A stretch of 64,000 bases of DNA from Neptunomonas antarctica (GCF_001305295.1 NZ_LJSI01000035.1:117864-181863), one strand, 5' to 3'; positions 39,635 through 49,155 are shown, numbered from the stretch's first letter. The notes: generated by a model not told the origin, from the sequence alone. A program made the numbers and translations.

Positions 39635-39886
39635 ATGAAAATCACACCAGAAGACTATGCTATTTTGGAGAGTGCGATTAAACGCACTATTACCCGCACG
39701 GGTCTCAGCTTGGACAATTATACCTCTCTTGGATTAACCGCCAAACGCTACCGATGGGACATGCTGGAACAGTCACAAATAAAGGTAGGAGACGGCATCA
39801 ACATTGACGGAGATGTGAATATTTATGCTTATGCCAACAATAATCATATTGATACTGCCCTACGCAAAATAACCAAAACGAGGTAA
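39635..39886 (+). CDS. small protein of unknown function
   Basis: 83 residues: MKITPEDYAILESAIKRTI followed by a central YRWDMLEQSQIKVGDGINI and a C-terminal NNNHIDTALRKITK. It is soluble, with no signal or membrane segment. The RYRWDxL and HIDTALR pattern resembles small proteins I recall from phage and plasmid settings, but I cannot name a family. The ribosome binding site is weak (GAGAAACAACATA). It faces the HMG-CoA reductase gene tail to tail. Confidence 0.65.
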   Translation: MKITPEDYAILESAIKRTITRTGLSLDNYTSLGLTAKRYRWDMLEQSQIKVGDGINIDGDVNIYAYANNNHIDTALRKITKTR

Positions 39887-39907
39887 TGAGGCACGCACGC
39901 CTCGAAA

Positions 39908-41176
39908 TTAATCACGCAAACCCTTTAAAATACTCTCTGCAACATCCACTCTAACTTTGCCAGCAGCAACCAATTCCTTAGCTACTTGACCAACCTCATC
40001 CCCTACTGCTCCAGCCATGACAGCGATATTTTTAGCATGTAGTGCCATGTGACCTTTTTGAATACCGGTAGTAGCCAGCGCTTTAAGTGCTGCGAAATTT
40101 TGAGCAAGACCAACAGCAGCAATGGTGCGGGCAAGTCGCTCTGCGGTGGTTACACCTAAGATTTTCAAAGCTATTTGAGCGGTAGGATGCGAACGCGTCG
40201 CGCCACCTATAAGACCGACAGCTAATGGTAGCTCTATAGTACCGGTCAGGTTACCTTGTCCGTCTACTTCCCACTGAGTAAGGGCACGGTACTGTCCAGA
40301 ACGAGCGGCATAGGCATGTGCTCCCGCTTCGACGGCACGTGTGTCATTACCCGTAGCAAGTACAACTGAGCTAATACCATTCATCACTCCCTTATTGTGA
40401 GTCGCCGCTCGGTAAGGATCAATATCAGCAAAATCATAAGCCGCCAACATACCGTCGCGCACGTCGACACCACCGATTTCTTCTAACGACCAGGTAGCTC
40501 TGGCACGCGCTAAACGGTGATCTGCCAAATTAGACAATATCCGCAGGTAAGTCCGCCCTCCCGTCCATTGGGCAATAAAAGGGGCGACCGCTTCTGCCAT
40601 AGAGTTCACAGCATTCGCCCCCATCGCATCACGCGTATCGACAATAAGGTGTGTAATAACCATAGGGCCTGTTCGACCTTGTAGAATCCGCACCTCAATA
40701 TCACGATAACCACCACCATGCTTCAGTAGTACTGGATCGGTTTCGTCACACAACGCCTTGATCTTTTCCTTATGTTCTAAAATTTGTAACCTTGCAAATT
40801 CCGGATTTGAAACCCCCACCAGCTGGACCTGAGCAATCATCTGCGATCCGGACATCGCCGTAAAAAAACCGCCGGTACTTCTACATTGCTTTGCTGCATT
40901 ACAAACCGCAGCCACGACGGATGACTCTTCTGTCGCCATAGGCACCAAAACATCTTCTCCGTCCACCAGCATATTCGTTGCCACACCAAGAGGGATATTC
41001 ATTGTACCTATAACATTTTCAATCATGGAATCAGCGACAGATATATCCAGATTGCCGGTATTACTAAGATGTGAGATCGCACTGGGTTCAAGACCAACGG
41101 CTTCCGCAACTTTTGCTAACCGCTGCTCTGGTAGCAGCTTATGGAAACCTGATATACGTGATGTTTTTGTAGTCAT
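39908..41176 (-). CDS. mvaA: class II (degradative) hydroxymethylglutaryl-CoA reductase
   Basis: 422 residues, similar in length to Pseudomonas mevalonii MvaA (428). It oxidises mevalonate plus CoA to HMG-CoA in catabolism. Catalytic residues are visible: E83/E84 in PMATEESSV, K262 in HNKGVMNG, D278 in GNDTRA and H380 in MALHAKN. The cofactor motif DAMGAN lies at 183-188. Class II enzymes also serve biosynthesis in some bacteria, but no other mevalonate-pathway genes are here and a TRAP transporter is encoded upstream in the same direction (28-base gap). HMG-CoA lyase would be needed and is not in the window. Confidence 0.9.
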   Translation of the reverse strand: MTTKTSRISGFHKLLPEQRLAKVAEAVGLEPSAISHLSNTGNLDISVADSMIENVIGTMNIPLGVATNMLVDGEDVLVPMATEESSVVAAVCNAAKQCRSTGGFFTAMSGSQMIAQVQLVGVSNPEFARLQILEHKEKIKALCDETDPVLLKHGGGYRDIEVRILQGRTGPMVITHLIVDTRDAMGANAVNSMAEAVAPFIAQWTGGRTYLRILSNLADHRLARARATWSLEEIGGVDVRDGMLAAYDFADIDPYRAATHNKGVMNGISSVVLATGNDTRAVEAGAHAYAARSGQYRALTQWEVDGQGNLTGTIELPLAVGLIGGATRSHPTAQIALKILGVTTAERLARTIAAVGLAQNFAALKALATTGIQKGHMALHAKNIAVMAGAVGDEVGQVAKELVAAGKVRVDVAESILKGLRD

Positions 41177-41204
41177 TATTTAATCTCCTGAATTAAGAGT
41201 AGAC

Positions 41205-42515
41205 CTACTGGACAATGCGCTCAGGCAACCAGGTCACAATGTCGGGGAATACGATGAATAAAATCAGCGCAAGCATTTGCAAAATAAGAAAAGGAATGAT
41301 GGATCTATACACGGTTCCCATACCAATACCGGCGGGCAGTACTCCCTTGATATAGAAAAGGGTGTAGCCGAATGGAGGGGTGATGTAGGCCATTTGTGCG
41401 GTTATCAAAAACAGAATACCGAACCATATAGGATCAAAGCCAAGCAGCTTGATAATGGGTAAGAAAACAGGAACGCACAGTAAGATAATTCCGATCTCAT
41501 CAAGAAATAGCCCTAGAAATACGAGCACGAACATCATCGCTAACAATATCAACCAGCGACTGACCTCTAAGCCCTGAATAAATGCCAGCAGAGAATCAGC
41601 ACCACCGGTTCCGGTAAAGATAGCCACAAAAATTTTTGCACCTATGGTAATCCACATAATCATGGCGGTTACACGTAAGGTATCAATGGACGCGGCCTGG
41701 AGATTTTTAAAGGTCAGTTCACGCTGAATAGCAGCAGAAACAATCGCACCTATAACACCCACCGCCGCAGCCTCTGTTGGCGTAGCGATCCCTGTATAGA
41801 TACTGCCAAGAACAGAGAAGACAATTAGCGTAGGTAAAATTAACGCCTTAAGCGATCCTAGTTTTTCTAAAAAACTCGTGTCATCGTGCTCAGGTCTAGG
41901 GGCAACACTAGGTTTTGTTACCGAACGAATAACGATATAACTAATATAAAAACCCGCTAAAATTAATCCGGGGACAATCCCACCCGCAAACATTTTACCG
42001 ACAGACACCTGTGCAGTCGCCGCATAAACAATCGTAATAATAGAGGGAGGAATTAAGATTCCGAGCGTACCACCCGCGCAGATTGTCCCTAAAGCAAGGT
42101 GCTTGTCATAGCCTCTATTGAGCATAGAAGGTAATGCTAGAATCCCCATCGCTGCCACAGCTGCGCCCACGATACCTGTCATAGCAGCCATAATCGTACA
42201 GATAGCGACTGTCCCGACAGCAAGCCCACCCGGTAACCGGCGAAACCATAGCTCCATTGCACGGTAAAGCGCATCGATAATCCCAGAGCGTTGCAGAATA
42301 CTAGCCATCAATACATAAAGAGGAATAGCTAATAGAATATCCGACATCATGGCATCAAGCGTTTGTAACACCGTCAGCACCAACGCATCGACACCCCACA
42401 ATAAAACCGTGAACACAACAGCCAAGGTCGATAGCACGAAGGCTAAAGGCATACCGCTTAGCAAGAGTAGTAACAAGGACACAAACATCATTGATAAAAC
42501 GACTGTTGAGCTCAT
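41205..42515 (-). CDS. TRAP transporter large permease, DctM
   Basis: 436 residues, about twelve hydrophobic spans. It shows SGMPLAFVLSTLAV near the N-terminus, the conserved CAGGTLGILIPPSIITIVYAATAQVSVGKMF (cited in part) and the YITPPFGYTLFYIKG end block. It forms the Na+-driven channel of the tripartite carrier with DctQ, and overlaps the DctQ gene by four bases (ATGA). It probably imports a carboxylate, here proposed to be mevalonate. Confidence 0.93.
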   Translation of the reverse strand: MSSTVVLSMMFVSLLLLLLSGMPLAFVLSTLAVVFTVLLWGVDALVLTVLQTLDAMMSDILLAIPLYVLMASILQRSGIIDALYRAMELWFRRLPGGLAVGTVAICTIMAAMTGIVGAAVAAMGILALPSMLNRGYDKHLALGTICAGGTLGILIPPSIITIVYAATAQVSVGKMFAGGIVPGLILAGFYISYIVIRSVTKPSVAPRPEHDDTSFLEKLGSLKALILPTLIVFSVLGSIYTGIATPTEAAAVGVIGAIVSAAIQRELTFKNLQAASIDTLRVTAMIMWITIGAKIFVAIFTGTGGADSLLAFIQGLEVSRWLILLAMMFVLVFLGLFLDEIGIILLCVPVFLPIIKLLGFDPIWFGILFLITAQMAYITPPFGYTLFYIKGVLPAGIGMGTVYRSIIPFLILQMLALILFIVFPDIVTWLPERIVQ

Positions 42516-43075
42516 AACTTGACGTCCCTACCCAGAGCACGGAAGCCTGCCAGTATCGTTTCAGCGAGTGCTTGCAATAAGAGCAACAAAAAGGCGGCAG
42601 GAATGACCATCTTGATAGGCCAAACTGCAGGATTCCACGCCGTAAATGACGTTTCACCACTGTTATAAGCATTAATAGCTATCGGCACGCTCTGATAGAT
42701 AAAAATAACACTCACGATGGCAATCAAGGGGTAGGTGACACAATCTACCGTGCCGGCCATACGCGGAGAAAGTTTACTGTGTAATATATCGACATTGACA
42801 TGACCCGCCGTATGCAACAAGTGAGGACCTGCAAACATGAAATACGGACCAAACAACAGCACTGCAAGCTCCATTGCCCAGATAGTCGGCGCATCAAAAA
42901 AGTATCGGACAACGACTTCGTAACCAATGACAGCCACCATGATAAAAACAAGTACCGATGCTACACACGCCATCCAGCGACTCACAGCCGTAATGAAACG
43001 ACAATAATTGATGAGTACTAGCATAAAAAATTCCAGGAAATAAACTGAAGCCTGACATCGCCAGGCTGGTTTCAT
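42512..43075 (-). CDS. TRAP transporter small permease, DctQ
   Basis: Four hydrophobic segments, e.g. VSRWMACVASVLVFIMVAVI and PIKMVIPAAFLLLLLQALAE, with the family's VVRYFFDAPTIWAMELAVLLF block. The start shown gives 187 residues; an internal ATG at 43024 (MLVLINYCRFITAVS) would give about 170, nearer the family mean. It sits between the binding protein and DctM genes. Confidence 0.85.
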   Translation of the reverse strand: MKPAWRCQASVYFLEFFMLVLINYCRFITAVSRWMACVASVLVFIMVAVIGYEVVVRYFFDAPTIWAMELAVLLFGPYFMFAGPHLLHTAGHVNVDILHSKLSPRMAGTVDCVTYPLIAIVSVIFIYQSVPIAINAYNSGETSFTAWNPAVWPIKMVIPAAFLLLLLQALAETILAGFRALGRDVKL

Positions 43076-43087
43076 TTAAAAAGAGTA

Positions 43088-44149
43088 TTACTCGTCGATT
43101 AACCCGAGTTCTTTCATAAAGGCAATCTGGCTATCAAGAATCTCAGTGGCGAGAGGATTATCACCCGCCGCTTTACGCCATGCGAGCATAGCCGTGGGAC
43201 GACCTTTCGCGATGAGATCAGGGCTAAGGTGAATAATTTCTACCCCCTGCTCTTGGAATTTATTAAGCGATTCGGCATCCTGCGCAAGTATATGTTGACG
43301 CAGAGCGGAGGAGACTTCCCTGGCAGCCACTTCTAGTGTCGCCTTATAAGAATCAGGAAGTTTATTATACGCCGCCTGGTTAGCAACATAGCTAGTGGCT
43401 GTCGTTGGCTGATGGAAACCAGGAACAACTACATATTTAGCAACTTCACCCAAACCGGCTTCCAGATTAGCCGTTAAGTCACCCCTATCCGCAAAATCAA
43501 TCACACCTTTTTCAAGCGCCTGATAAACTTCGGCTGTCGGTAACGTGGTAGTAGCTACGCCAAACTCTCCCATGACAGTACTAGCCAAACCAACAAACCG
43601 TCCTTTTTTCCCTTGCAGGTCATCCAATGAGTGAATAGGAAACTTAGAATGGATAGGTTCCTGCCCATAAATAGTGGGAGCAATATAGAACAAGCCAGCT
43701 TGTGAATAGGCTTTGCGAGCGAAGTCTAATCCTCCCTTTTCATAAAACCATGATTCATATTGGTCTGATTCAGGAAAGCCGAAAGGAATCGTACTGGTAA
43801 ACGCAAATGCTGGAATAGAACCCGCTTCATAACCATCAAAGGTCTTCATCATTTGAAAAGCACCCGCTCTTACTGCCTCGAATGCTTGAGCGGAAGGCGC
43901 TAATTGGCCACCTGCAAATAATCGTATTTTAAACTTCCCGTTTGTCAAATCAGAGACACGTTGAACGAACTTTTTCTCATATTCGAAGGGCGTAGTACCC
44001 GCATCCCATAATGCTTGCATACGCCAATTGACAGTCGGTAACTCTTCGGCATATGCCTGTTGTGTAAACGGAATAGCTGATACTAAAACACCTGCAAAAA
44101 GTGTTTTAATAAAACTACGGCGATAGTTGTTGTTAGTCCGCAATTTCAT
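43088..44149 (-). CDS. TRAP transporter substrate-binding protein, DctP
   Basis: The start is placed at ATG 44149 because GGAG lies seven bases upstream, inside an earlier ATG at 44161. About 353 residues. The signal peptide has a twin-arginine-like YRRSFIKTLF, so Tat export is possible. The mature domain shows the DctP/TakP pattern: FAGGQLAPSAQAFEAVRAGA, TIYGQEPIHSKFPI, LPTAEVYQALEKGVIDFAD and GFHQPTTATSYVANQAAYNKL. A TakP/DctP7-like subfamily fits oxo- or hydroxy-acids. It is the first gene of the operon leading to HMG-CoA reductase, divergent from the MocR gene. Confidence 0.92.
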   Translation of the reverse strand: MKLRTNNNYRRSFIKTLFAGVLVSAIPFTQQAYAEELPTVNWRMQALWDAGTTPFEYEKKFVQRVSDLTNGKFKIRLFAGGQLAPSAQAFEAVRAGAFQMMKTFDGYEAGSIPAFAFTSTIPFGFPESDQYESWFYEKGGLDFARKAYSQAGLFYIAPTIYGQEPIHSKFPIHSLDDLQGKKGRFVGLASTVMGEFGVATTTLPTAEVYQALEKGVIDFADRGDLTANLEAGLGEVAKYVVVPGFHQPTTATSYVANQAAYNKLPDSYKATLEVAAREVSSALRQHILAQDAESLNKFQEQGVEIIHLSPDLIAKGRPTAMLAWRKAAGDNPLATEILDSQIAFMKELGLIDE

Positions 44150-44372
44150 ATCTTTCTCCATATATAGGCACTAAAAATTACTGTGATAGTAATCAAGCGC
44201 CTTTTTTATTTTTAGATAATTGATCAGCAGTGAAGCTCACCAAAAAAACTTTACAAAAGCCCACAATGCTTAGGTTGCTTAACGTCAATTCTAACCGGCA
44301 ATCCAAACACCCTGTGTTTAATGTTCAGTAAAAAGCGTATTTAAAATTAATGTAATAGTGTAAGGCAAACAA

Positions 44373-44428
44373 GGTACAATTCTTATAATTGTACCTAATA
44401 CTGTCACTTTTTATATATGGGTACAATT
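44373..44428. promoter_or_regulatory. three-half-site operator for the MocR-type regulator
   Basis: A perfect inverted repeat GGTACAATT-N5-AATTGTACC at 44373-44395, plus a third copy GGTACAATT at 44420-44428 in direct orientation, 47 bp from the first. The third half-site directly precedes the regulator's GGAG. MocR/GabR/PdxR proteins are known to bind direct plus inverted repeats, so autoregulation and control of the divergent TRAP operon is inferred. Confidence 0.8.
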
Positions 44429-44439
44429 TGGAGTAAAAC

Positions 44440-45834
44440 ATGAAAATCCGTGAGTCACTTGCCCAAAAAATCACCAATAACTTCATCCAACAAATAGAAA
44501 GCGGACAATTAACGACGGGGACCCGGCTCCCATCAATCAGAAATACAGCCGAAAGTTTCGGCGTTTCTAAAAATACTATTTCTGATGCCTACGACCGCTT
44601 AGTGGCTATCGGCTATATACGTCCTCGTAGAGGCTCAGGGTTTTATGTAGAAGCTGCACAGCCCTCACTTCCAACAATCAAACCCGAGCACTTTACCGAA
44701 GCAGTCGATCTGGTTTCCCTTTTACGAGAACAGCTAAATCAACACTATGAAGTCAGAGCCGGTGATGGACGCCTACCGGCGAGTTGGATGGAAAGCACTG
44801 ACTTCCTTAAATACTTCAAATCAAGTTATTCCAAAAAAGAGCAGCAAGATGAATTTGAATATGGCCAACCTCAAGGACTACTGAGTTTAAGAGAGGATAT
44901 TGCAAGAACCATGATAGATAGAGCAATTACTGTGCATCCTGATCAAATTTTAATGACGTTCGGTGCCAATCATGCCCTTGATCTTATCATTCGCCATTTC
45001 GTCAATGCAGGCGAATCTGTCATCGTTGAAATACCTGGGTACTACCCCCTTTTTGGTAAATTACGTCTACAACGCGCCAATATCATAGGAGTAAAAAGAA
45101 CAATACACGGCTTAGACTTAGCAGAGCTGGAACAAAAAGTGAGGCAACACAGACCCAGACTGCTTTTTGTTCAGCCGATGGCCCACAACCCAACGGGTAC
45201 CTCAATGTCCTTGCAAAACATGCACGGATTACTTCGGATAGCAGAAAAGTATGAGCTAACAGTTATAGAAGACGACCCCTTCGGAGACATCTTGCCTAGA
45301 TCAACCCCTCACCTTGCTTCTCTTGATGCGCTAAATCGAGTCATCTATATAGGCACCTTCTCAAAAACACTTTCAGCCAGTCTTAGGTGTGGATATATTG
45401 CCGCAAATGAAGCCGTCATCCGCTCGTTAACTGACATAAAAATGCTTACCGTAGTAAACAGCTCCAGCATCATAGAGCGTATGATTCACGAAATGATTGT
45501 TCGAGGCCGATATCGCAGACACATGACACGACTAAGAGACAAAGTAGCAAAAACCAGCGCAGAAGCTGTTTCAGCACTTAGACAAATCGGACTCGATTGT
45601 CTTCAGCCATCTACAGGGGGATATTATATTTGGTGCACACTACCGGATCATGTGGACGGGAAAATACTGGCAAGTAAAGCATCAACCCAAGGGATATTTT
45701 TGGCACCTAGCCATCTATTCTCACTACCCGATAATGAAGTTGAATCCGCACTTCGAATCAATATCGCACACGCAAAACATCCTAGGCTGTTACAGTTTCT
45801 AGGCGATGAAATCGCAGAGAAAAACAAACAATAA
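44440..45834 (+). CDS. MocR/GabR-type regulator (GntR HTH plus aminotransferase domain)
   Basis: 464 residues. A winged-helix GntR domain (about 1-70: GTRLPSIRNTAESFGVSKNTISDAYDRL) is linked to a class I aminotransferase-like domain (about 100-455) with the PLP lysine at K309 in GTFSKTLS and HNPTGTSMS. Members use PLP as effector cofactor; the small-molecule inducer is unknown. TTTGGAG precedes the ATG. It is divergent from the TRAP/HMG-CoA reductase operon with shared operator repeats. Confidence 0.93.
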   Translation: MKIRESLAQKITNNFIQQIESGQLTTGTRLPSIRNTAESFGVSKNTISDAYDRLVAIGYIRPRRGSGFYVEAAQPSLPTIKPEHFTEAVDLVSLLREQLNQHYEVRAGDGRLPASWMESTDFLKYFKSSYSKKEQQDEFEYGQPQGLLSLREDIARTMIDRAITVHPDQILMTFGANHALDLIIRHFVNAGESVIVEIPGYYPLFGKLRLQRANIIGVKRTIHGLDLAELEQKVRQHRPRLLFVQPMAHNPTGTSMSLQNMHGLLRIAEKYELTVIEDDPFGDILPRSTPHLASLDALNRVIYIGTFSKTLSASLRCGYIAANEAVIRSLTDIKMLTVVNSSSIIERMIHEMIVRGRYRRHMTRLRDKVAKTSAEAVSALRQIGLDCLQPSTGGYYIWCTLPDHVDGKILASKASTQGIFLAPSHLFSLPDNEVESALRINIAHAKHPRLLQFLGDEIAEKNKQ

Positions 45835-45862
45835 ACAACTAATTATTTGTTAATATGAGAAT

Positions 45863-46777
45863 TTACCAGTGGGCCGCAGACCACTGACGTGCCAGAGTTT
45901 GTGATTCCTGGACTTGCAAGGCAGTCATCTTATTGCTAATAAGCTCTCTGTTATGAGCCGTCACCTCATACCCGTTTGCGGCAGCAATATCCCACCACAT
46001 ATACGCTTGAATATAATTCTGCGGAACACCTTGGCCATTGCCGTACATCATCCCGATATTATATTGGGCATTAAGCTGCCCTTGCTCTGCGGCGACTGTA
46101 TACCATTTCAACGCGGCTTTATAATCCTGCGGGATACCTTGGCCATTGTAGTACATCCCTCCGAGATTATTTTGCGCATTTATTTCTCCCTGATCGGCAG
46201 CAGCGGTATACCATTTCAGCGCGGCTTTATAATCCTGTTGTACACCTTGGCCGCTGTAGTACATCCCTCCAAGATGATATTGAGCATTTACCTGTCCTTG
46301 CTCGGCTGCGGCTCGATACCATTTCAGCGCGGCTTTATGATCTTGCGCAACACCGTAACCAAAGCCGTACATCACCCCGAGATTGTATTGAGCTTTTATA
46401 TCTCCTTGCCCGGCAGCGACGCTGTACCATTTCAGCGCGGTTTTATAATTCTGCGAGACACCCTGGCCGTAGTAATACAACACTCCGAGCTCATTTTGAG
46501 CCTTTATATCTCCTTGCCCGGCAGCAACGCTGTACCATTTCAGCGCGGTCTTATAATCCTGCGAGACACCATAGCCGTTGTAGTACATCACCCCGAGATT
46601 ATATTGAGCACTTACATCTCCTTGCTCGGCAAGCGGCCCCCATTCCGCTAAGGCAGCAGTAAAGTCTCCCTGTTGCGCGGCGGCTAATCCATTTTGTAAA
46701 TCAGCAGCGTGGGTCAGTGTCCCGACAGCAAGAATCAACAGAGATGACACCATGGCAAGTGTGCGAGATAGGAGCAT
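45863..46777 (-). CDS. secreted Sel1-repeat protein
   Basis: 304 residues. A signal peptide (MLLSRTLAMVSSLLILAVGTLTHA) is followed by six to seven 36-residue Sel1-like repeats with consensus AALKWYTAAAEQGxxxAQYNLGxMYYNGQGVxQDYK. The repeats are similar at DNA level (108-bp period), implying recent expansion. Periplasmic Sel1 proteins act as protein-protein scaffolds; the partner is unknown. The C-terminal QAYMWWDIAAANG is the usual last repeat. Confidence 0.88.
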   Translation of the reverse strand: MLLSRTLAMVSSLLILAVGTLTHAADLQNGLAAAQQGDFTAALAEWGPLAEQGDVSAQYNLGVMYYNGYGVSQDYKTALKWYSVAAGQGDIKAQNELGVLYYYGQGVSQNYKTALKWYSVAAGQGDIKAQYNLGVMYGFGYGVAQDHKAALKWYRAAAEQGQVNAQYHLGGMYYSGQGVQQDYKAALKWYTAAADQGEINAQNNLGGMYYNGQGIPQDYKAALKWYTVAAEQGQLNAQYNIGMMYGNGQGVPQNYIQAYMWWDIAAANGYEVTAHNRELISNKMTALQVQESQTLARQWSAAHW

Positions 46778-47110
46778 AATTTTGTTCCTGTTTGAAAATT
46801 TACACTGAAAACACTAGACGTTTTAATAAAGAGTATTTATTTGGTTTTAAGCAACCACAGAAGGTTGTTGAAGAACTCTGTCAGGCGGCGCTAACGCGCC
46901 CTGGCAAAGCCGAACTGGCATTGGATAGTTCGGCAAAAGTCGATCTAACGGTCCTCCTGCAAACAGACGCATTATGATGAAAGCTTCAAACTAGAGTAGC
47001 ACGAAAATGAACATAATATGAATGAGAAGTCTGAATGATTATATAAAGGACATTACCTGTTTAATGTATTAGCTCCGCACGACCTAATCTCACGACTGTG
47101 TATGATCAAG
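46778..47110. other. gap without a gene
   Basis: No supported gene. The minus strand may hold a badly decayed continuation of the IS30-type transposase 3' end, but I cannot align it securely. Confidence 0.4.
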
Positions 47111-47221
47111 TCAGCATAGATACATCAGACGTAAATCGGCTCCTTTCGAAATATATTGGCTGAAAAGGCCGTTGAAGCTTTCACTCAAGCCACGCTGACA
47201 ATATTCATACGGATGAGCGAC
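47111..47221 (-). pseudogene. IS30-family transposase remnant
   Basis: The last 36 codons of a minus-strand frame read AHPYEYCQRGLSESFNGLFS then QYISKGADLRLMYLC. This matches the conserved C-terminal catalytic part of IS30-type transposases, commonly HPYxSxERGLNENxNGLxRQYxPKGxxL, where the E after RGL is the DDE glutamate (here retained in LSES). The rest of the frame is not transposase-like and no inverted repeats are visible, so this is a fossil fragment. Confidence 0.6.
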
Positions 47222-47438
47222 GGGCAGCAGTATAATCAAGGCAGTCATTGCAGATTTCGCAATACAGTAATGAATATATATCAATATACGCAAGACTATA
47301 TCTTCGCTAGAATTACCACCATAAATGATGCTCACGATGTTACATTGCTTACCAGCCTGCTTAGCAATAAGTGACCGTAGCGCTAAATCAATCTTCGTAA
47401 GTACTAAATTAAACGGATCTACCAGGGAACTATCAGAT

Positions 47439-48914
47439 ATGTCTAACAACTATTTCAATACACTGCCTCTGCGCGAACAGCTTGCTCAACTGGCTAAATG
47501 CCGTTTTATGGATATTTCTGAGTTTCCAGATGGCGTTTCTGCCTTGAAAGGCAAGAAAATGGTTGTTATCGGTTGCGGTGCACAGGGCCTGGCTCAGGGT
47601 ATGAACCTGCGTGACAGTGGTTGTGATGTTTCCTACACACTGCGTGCTGCTGCGATTGCGGAAAAGCGTCAGTCCTGGAAAAATGCGACTGAAAATGGTT
47701 TCGTTGTAGGTACGTACGAAGAGCTTATTCCCACGGCTGATATCGTATTAAACCTGACACCTGATAAGCAGCACACGCCTGTTGTAACCGCGATTATGCC
47801 TTTGATGAAACATGGCGCTTGCCTGTCTTACTCTCACGGTTTCAACATCGTTGAAGAAGGTATGAAAATCCGTGAAGACTTGACTGTCATCATGGTTGCA
47901 CCTAAGTGCCCGGGTTCTGAAGTACGTAACGAATACGTTCGTGGCTTCGGTGTACCGACGCTGATTGCTGTGCATGAAGCTAACGACCCTAAAGGCGAAG
48001 GCCTGGCTTTGGCTAAAGCTTACGCGGTAGGTACGGGCGGTCATAAAGCCGGCGTTCTGATGTCTTCTTTCATCGCTGAAGTTAAATCTGACCTGATGGG
48101 TGAGCAGACTATTCTGTGCGGTATGCTGCAGACCGGTTCGCTGTTGTGCTTCGACAAAATGATTGAAGAAGGCATCGACGCAGGTTACGCCTCTAAGCTG
48201 ATTCAGTTTGGTTGGGAAACGGTCACTGAAGCATTGAAATACGGCGGCGTGACTAACATGCTGGACCGTTTATCTAACCCGGCTAAAATCAAAGCATTTG
48301 ATCTGTCAGAAGAACTGAAACTGATTATGCGTCCGCTGTACAACAAGCATCAGGATGACATCATCGACGGTACTTTTTCCCGCACTATGATGGCAGATTG
48401 GGCTAACGACGACGTTAACCTGCTGGGCTGGCGTGCAGAAACGGCTGAAACGGCCTTCGAAAAGACTCCTGCTGGTGATGTTGAGATTTCTGAACAGGAA
48501 TACTTCGACCACGGCATCCTGATGGTTGCTATGGTTAAAGCAGGCGTTGAGCTGGCTTTCGAAACAATGACGGCTGCCGGTATCGTTGCTGATTCTGCTT
48601 ACTACGAGTCTCTGCACGAAACTCCACTGATCGCTAATACCATTGCACGTAAAAAACTCTATGAAATGAACGCCACTATCTCTGATACGGCTGAATACGG
48701 TTGCTACCTTTACAACCATGCATGTCTGCCACTGCTGGCTGATTTCATGAAAGGCATCAAAACTGATGTAATCGGTAAAGGTCAGGACTTGGCTGATACT
48801 GGCGTAGATAACGCTCGTCTGATCGAAGTGAACGCTGCTCTGCGTAGCCACCCGGTTGAAGCGATCGGTAGTGTTCTGCGTGGCCACATGGCTGACATGA
48901 AAAAAATCGTTTAA
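47439..48914 (+). CDS. ilvC: ketol-acid reductoisomerase, class II
   Basis: Second common step of valine and isoleucine synthesis. The start is ATG 47439 ([21 protein letters not shown]) with CAGGGA upstream; it gives 491 residues, identical in length to the E. coli class II enzyme. The NADPH loop is [20 protein letters not shown], and two C-terminal knotted domains contain [14 protein letters not shown] and [24 protein letters not shown] (cited in part). A strong terminator follows. Confidence 0.97.
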   Translation: MSNNYFNTLPLREQLAQLAKCRFMDISEFPDGVSALKGKKMVVIGCGAQGLAQGMNLRDSGCDVSYTLRAAAIAEKRQSWKNATENGFVVGTYEELIPTADIVLNLTPDKQHTPVVTAIMPLMKHGACLSYSHGFNIVEEGMKIREDLTVIMVAPKCPGSEVRNEYVRGFGVPTLIAVHEANDPKGEGLALAKAYAVGTGGHKAGVLMSSFIAEVKSDLMGEQTILCGMLQTGSLLCFDKMIEEGIDAGYASKLIQFGWETVTEALKYGGVTNMLDRLSNPAKIKAFDLSEELKLIMRPLYNKHQDDIIDGTFSRTMMADWANDDVNLLGWRAETAETAFEKTPAGDVEISEQEYFDHGILMVAMVKAGVELAFETMTAAGIVADSAYYESLHETPLIANTIARKKLYEMNATISDTAEYGCYLYNHACLPLLADFMKGIKTDVIGKGQDLADTGVDNARLIEVNAALRSHPVEAIGSVLRGHMADMKKIV

Positions 48915-48950
48915 TTGATACACATACCTGCCTATCTTTACAGGTAGACG

Positions 48951-48982
48951 AAGGCCAGGATGCATATCCTGGCCTTTTTTTT
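48951..48982 (+). terminator. terminator after ilvC
   Basis: AAGGCCAGGAT/ATCCTGGCCTT stem with a short loop and eight T residues. Confidence 0.93.
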
Positions 48983-49000
48983 GAACTTCAGAAATAATAT

Positions 49001-49155
49001 CGGGCACTAACGGCTCAGGAAAATCTGCATGACTATTCGCCTGGAAAACCTGACGGTTAAATTTGACGAACGCTTTCAGCTTAATACCATCAACTGGGAG
49101 TTAGCACCCAATCAACATTGGGTTATCACGGGCACTAACGGCTCAGGAAAGTCCG
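49001..49155 (+). repeat. duplicated Walker A coding segment before modF
   Basis: The 22 bases at 49001-49022 recur exactly at 49129-49150, followed by near-identical TCTGC/TCCGC. The second copy encodes GTNGSGKSA of the first ATPase domain. The first copy lies just before the start codon and supplies the AGGAAAA ribosome binding site. Confidence 0.93.

Noticed and set aside
45914..46651. A 245-codon plus-strand open frame opposite the Sel1-repeat gene
   Set aside because: It mirrors the 108-bp repeat periodicity of the real gene on the other strand and has no start signal.
46792..46977. A 61-codon plus-strand frame between the Sel1 gene and the IS30 remnant
   Set aside because: No ribosome binding site and non-protein-like composition; more likely antisense to decayed transposase DNA.
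48306..49007. A 233-codon minus-strand frame opposite ilvC
   Set aside because: It overlaps a perfectly conserved ilvC and crosses its terminator; no homology is visible.
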